Positions 5,508 through 6,194 of a stretch of DNA of 6,194 nt are shown here, piece by piece. This DNA is from Melioribacter roseus (lineage in GTDB: Bacteria > Bacteroidota > Ignavibacteria > Ignavibacteriales > Melioribacteraceae). Below the pieces are notes generated by a model that had not been told where the DNA came from, did not search any database, and saw nothing but the letters and a program-made list of their open reading frames with translations. Location of the stretch: positions 1 to 6,194 of the forward strand of contig DYHC01000126.1 in NCBI GenBank assembly GCA_020724325.1. Reading direction: 5' to 3'. The position numbers and the translations under genes were made by a program. Numbering within the stretch: position 1 is the first letter of the stretch; the number at the start of each line of letters is the position of its first letter.

Positions 5508-5903
5508 TTAGTTAAATAAATATGATTGAATTATTTTAACGAGATCAATTTTTACTCCGAAGACTGCACCGATTATAAAAGCAGTTAAGATAATCAGTAT
5601 CATCATCACCGGCTTGTTCTCTTTTAAGTATGTGCCTACAAGTCGCCTGATTCTATAAGTCTTTTGTGCTTCGTAAATTTCAAGCACAATATCAATTAAC
5701 TTTGCTTTTCTTTCGCTTCCATTCTTAACAGTTACTACCATAGATCCTGAAATTTCATTTAATCTCTGTTCCAAATGCTTAAGTGCTTTGTGCAATGTCA
5801 ACACATCAAAAGCAGTTGCAGGTGTATTCAATGCCTCTGCCTGTTCCTTAAGTTCTTCCAAATTCATTTCTGCATATCTTTCATATTTAGTTTCGTCTAT
5901 CAT
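5508..5903 (-). CDS. Coiled-coil protein with a single C-terminal membrane anchor
   Basis: This 131-residue protein begins with acidic, helix-forming residues (6-26), followed by a probable coiled coil at about 33-52 (L-T-L-H-K-A-L-K-H-L-E-Q-R-L) and another helix at 64-90. One clear membrane helix lies at about 98-117, flanked by Lys on both sides, and a short hydrophobic tail follows. There is no signal peptide, so the bulk should sit in the cytoplasm with the protein tail-anchored. XhlA-type lysis proteins share this coiled-coil-plus-anchor layout, but I see no specific motif to confirm a match. The ATG overlaps the previous gene by 17 bases and has a poor ribosome site. A start at Met13 is possible but no better. 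Confidence 0.82.
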   Translation of the reverse strand: MIDETKYERYAEMNLEELKEQAEALNTPATAFDVLTLHKALKHLEQRLNEISGSMVVTVKNGSERKAKLIDIVLEIYEAQKTYRIRRLVGTYLKENKPVMMILIILTAFIIGAVFGVKIDLVKIIQSYLFN

Positions 5904-6126
5904 TTAGATAAAGCTTTCTTTCAGTTGTATTTGCGAAAATTAAATCAAAGATTATATGATCGTCGCATGCCTGAATTGTTTCATAGTAATAGAATCTCCC
6001 ATCACTTTGTCTTTTTACCGGGATCGTTGCTCTCTTACAATGTGGACAAATAGATAGTCCAAATTGATTGATAGCTGATTGAATCATCTCGCCGTATTCG
6101 TAAAATGTTATTTTTTCTAAAGTCAT
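5887..6126 (-). CDS. Small zinc-finger-like hypothetical protein
   Basis: This 79-residue protein carries C27-P-H-C30 and, 23 residues later, C54-D-D-H57. Together these could hold one zinc ion as a C2CH finger. Between them is a strand-rich stretch with an R-x-x-G-R-F-Y-Y-Y pattern, as in zinc ribbons. No membrane segment or catalytic motif is seen. The ATG overlaps the stop of the upstream gene as ATGA and lacks its own Shine-Dalgarno, so translation is probably coupled to that gene. It precedes the membrane and lysis genes in the late operon. The metal site is inferred from spacing alone. Confidence 0.78.
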   Translation of the reverse strand: MTLEKITFYEYGEMIQSAINQFGLSICPHCKRATIPVKRQSDGRFYYYETIQACDDHIIFDLIFANTTERKLYLNDRRN

Positions 6127-6194
6127 TGTAAATTAAATTGTAAATCAAAATTAGGAATTAAATTTCTATCTATTTTTGGTTTAGGCTTTTCATA
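6123..6194 (-). CDS. 3' end of an unknown gene, cut by the window edge
   Basis: From the window edge an open frame runs 23 codons, ending in N-L-I-P-N-F-D-L-Q-F-N-L-Q and a TGA at 6125-6123. The TGA shares the ATGA overlap with the start of the next gene, the same junction type seen at four other places here. The next gene lacks a ribosome site of its own, which fits coupling to this one. The visible part starts with a Lys/Pro-rich stretch and resembles no family I can name. From its place upstream of the lysis genes it may be a tail or structural protein, which is a guess. Confidence 0.6.
   Translation of the reverse strand, partial: YEKPKPKIDRNLIPNFDLQFNLQ

Noticed and set aside
5775..6053. 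Plus-strand open frame opposite the coiled-coil and zinc-finger-like genes
   Set aside because: It is antisense to two genes that have operon-type overlaps. The Cys/Phe/His-rich product is typical of a non-coding mirror frame.

Overview
This window is a stretch of tailed-phage or prophage genome. Every supported gene lies on the minus strand, so the window is read from its right end (6194) to its left end (1). The DNA is AT-rich. Genes are packed tightly, with 4-base ATGA stop/start overlaps at five junctions and overlaps of 8 to 17 bases or gaps of 4 to 25 bases elsewhere. Most starts have a clear AGGAG-type Shine-Dalgarno sequence, and the one good promoter is of the ordinary TTGACA/TATAAT type. 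The host cannot be named from this. The GH108-type endolysin is most common in phages of Gram-negative hosts, so an AT-rich Gram-negative host is the best guess. No 16S, tRNA or host gene is present to test it.

Right part (6194 to 3783): the end of a late operon. It holds the last codons of an unknown gene, a small Cys/His zinc-finger-like protein, a tail-anchored coiled-coil protein, an unknown protein with two hydrophobic stretches, a basic lysine-rich protein with a phage-type SHSGKPL/RLREVEFFK head, a small putative holin, and a GH108 (N-acetylmuramidase type) endolysin. The last two look like a lysis pair, and the membrane proteins before them may be lysis accessories or morphogenesis proteins.

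Junction (3613 to 3782): the only sizeable non-coding stretch. It carries an intrinsic terminator for the late operon. Its two G-U wobbles show that it works in minus-strand RNA. Next to it is a strong promoter (TTGACA, 17 bp, TATATT) for the next operon, with an A/T tract upstream and repeated AATATAAGA boxes that could be operator sites.

Left part (3612 to 1): an early-type recombination and replication operon. It holds a YqaJ/lambda-exonuclease-family nuclease, a small unknown protein with a TTG start, a RecT-family annealing protein, a winged-helix replication protein resembling replisome organisers, a small unknown protein, an XRE-type HTH regulator, a possible winged-helix protein ending in a clamp-binding-like QLRLF motif, and the first codons of one more gene. 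Exonuclease plus RecT makes a complete two-component annealing recombination module, next to what looks like the phage's replication initiator.

No clearly new system is visible. The points most worth a second look are the terminator/promoter/operator junction, the EF-hand-like loop in the endolysin, the possible beta-clamp motif, the conserved small gene between exonuclease and recT, and the unidentified membrane proteins before the lysis genes.
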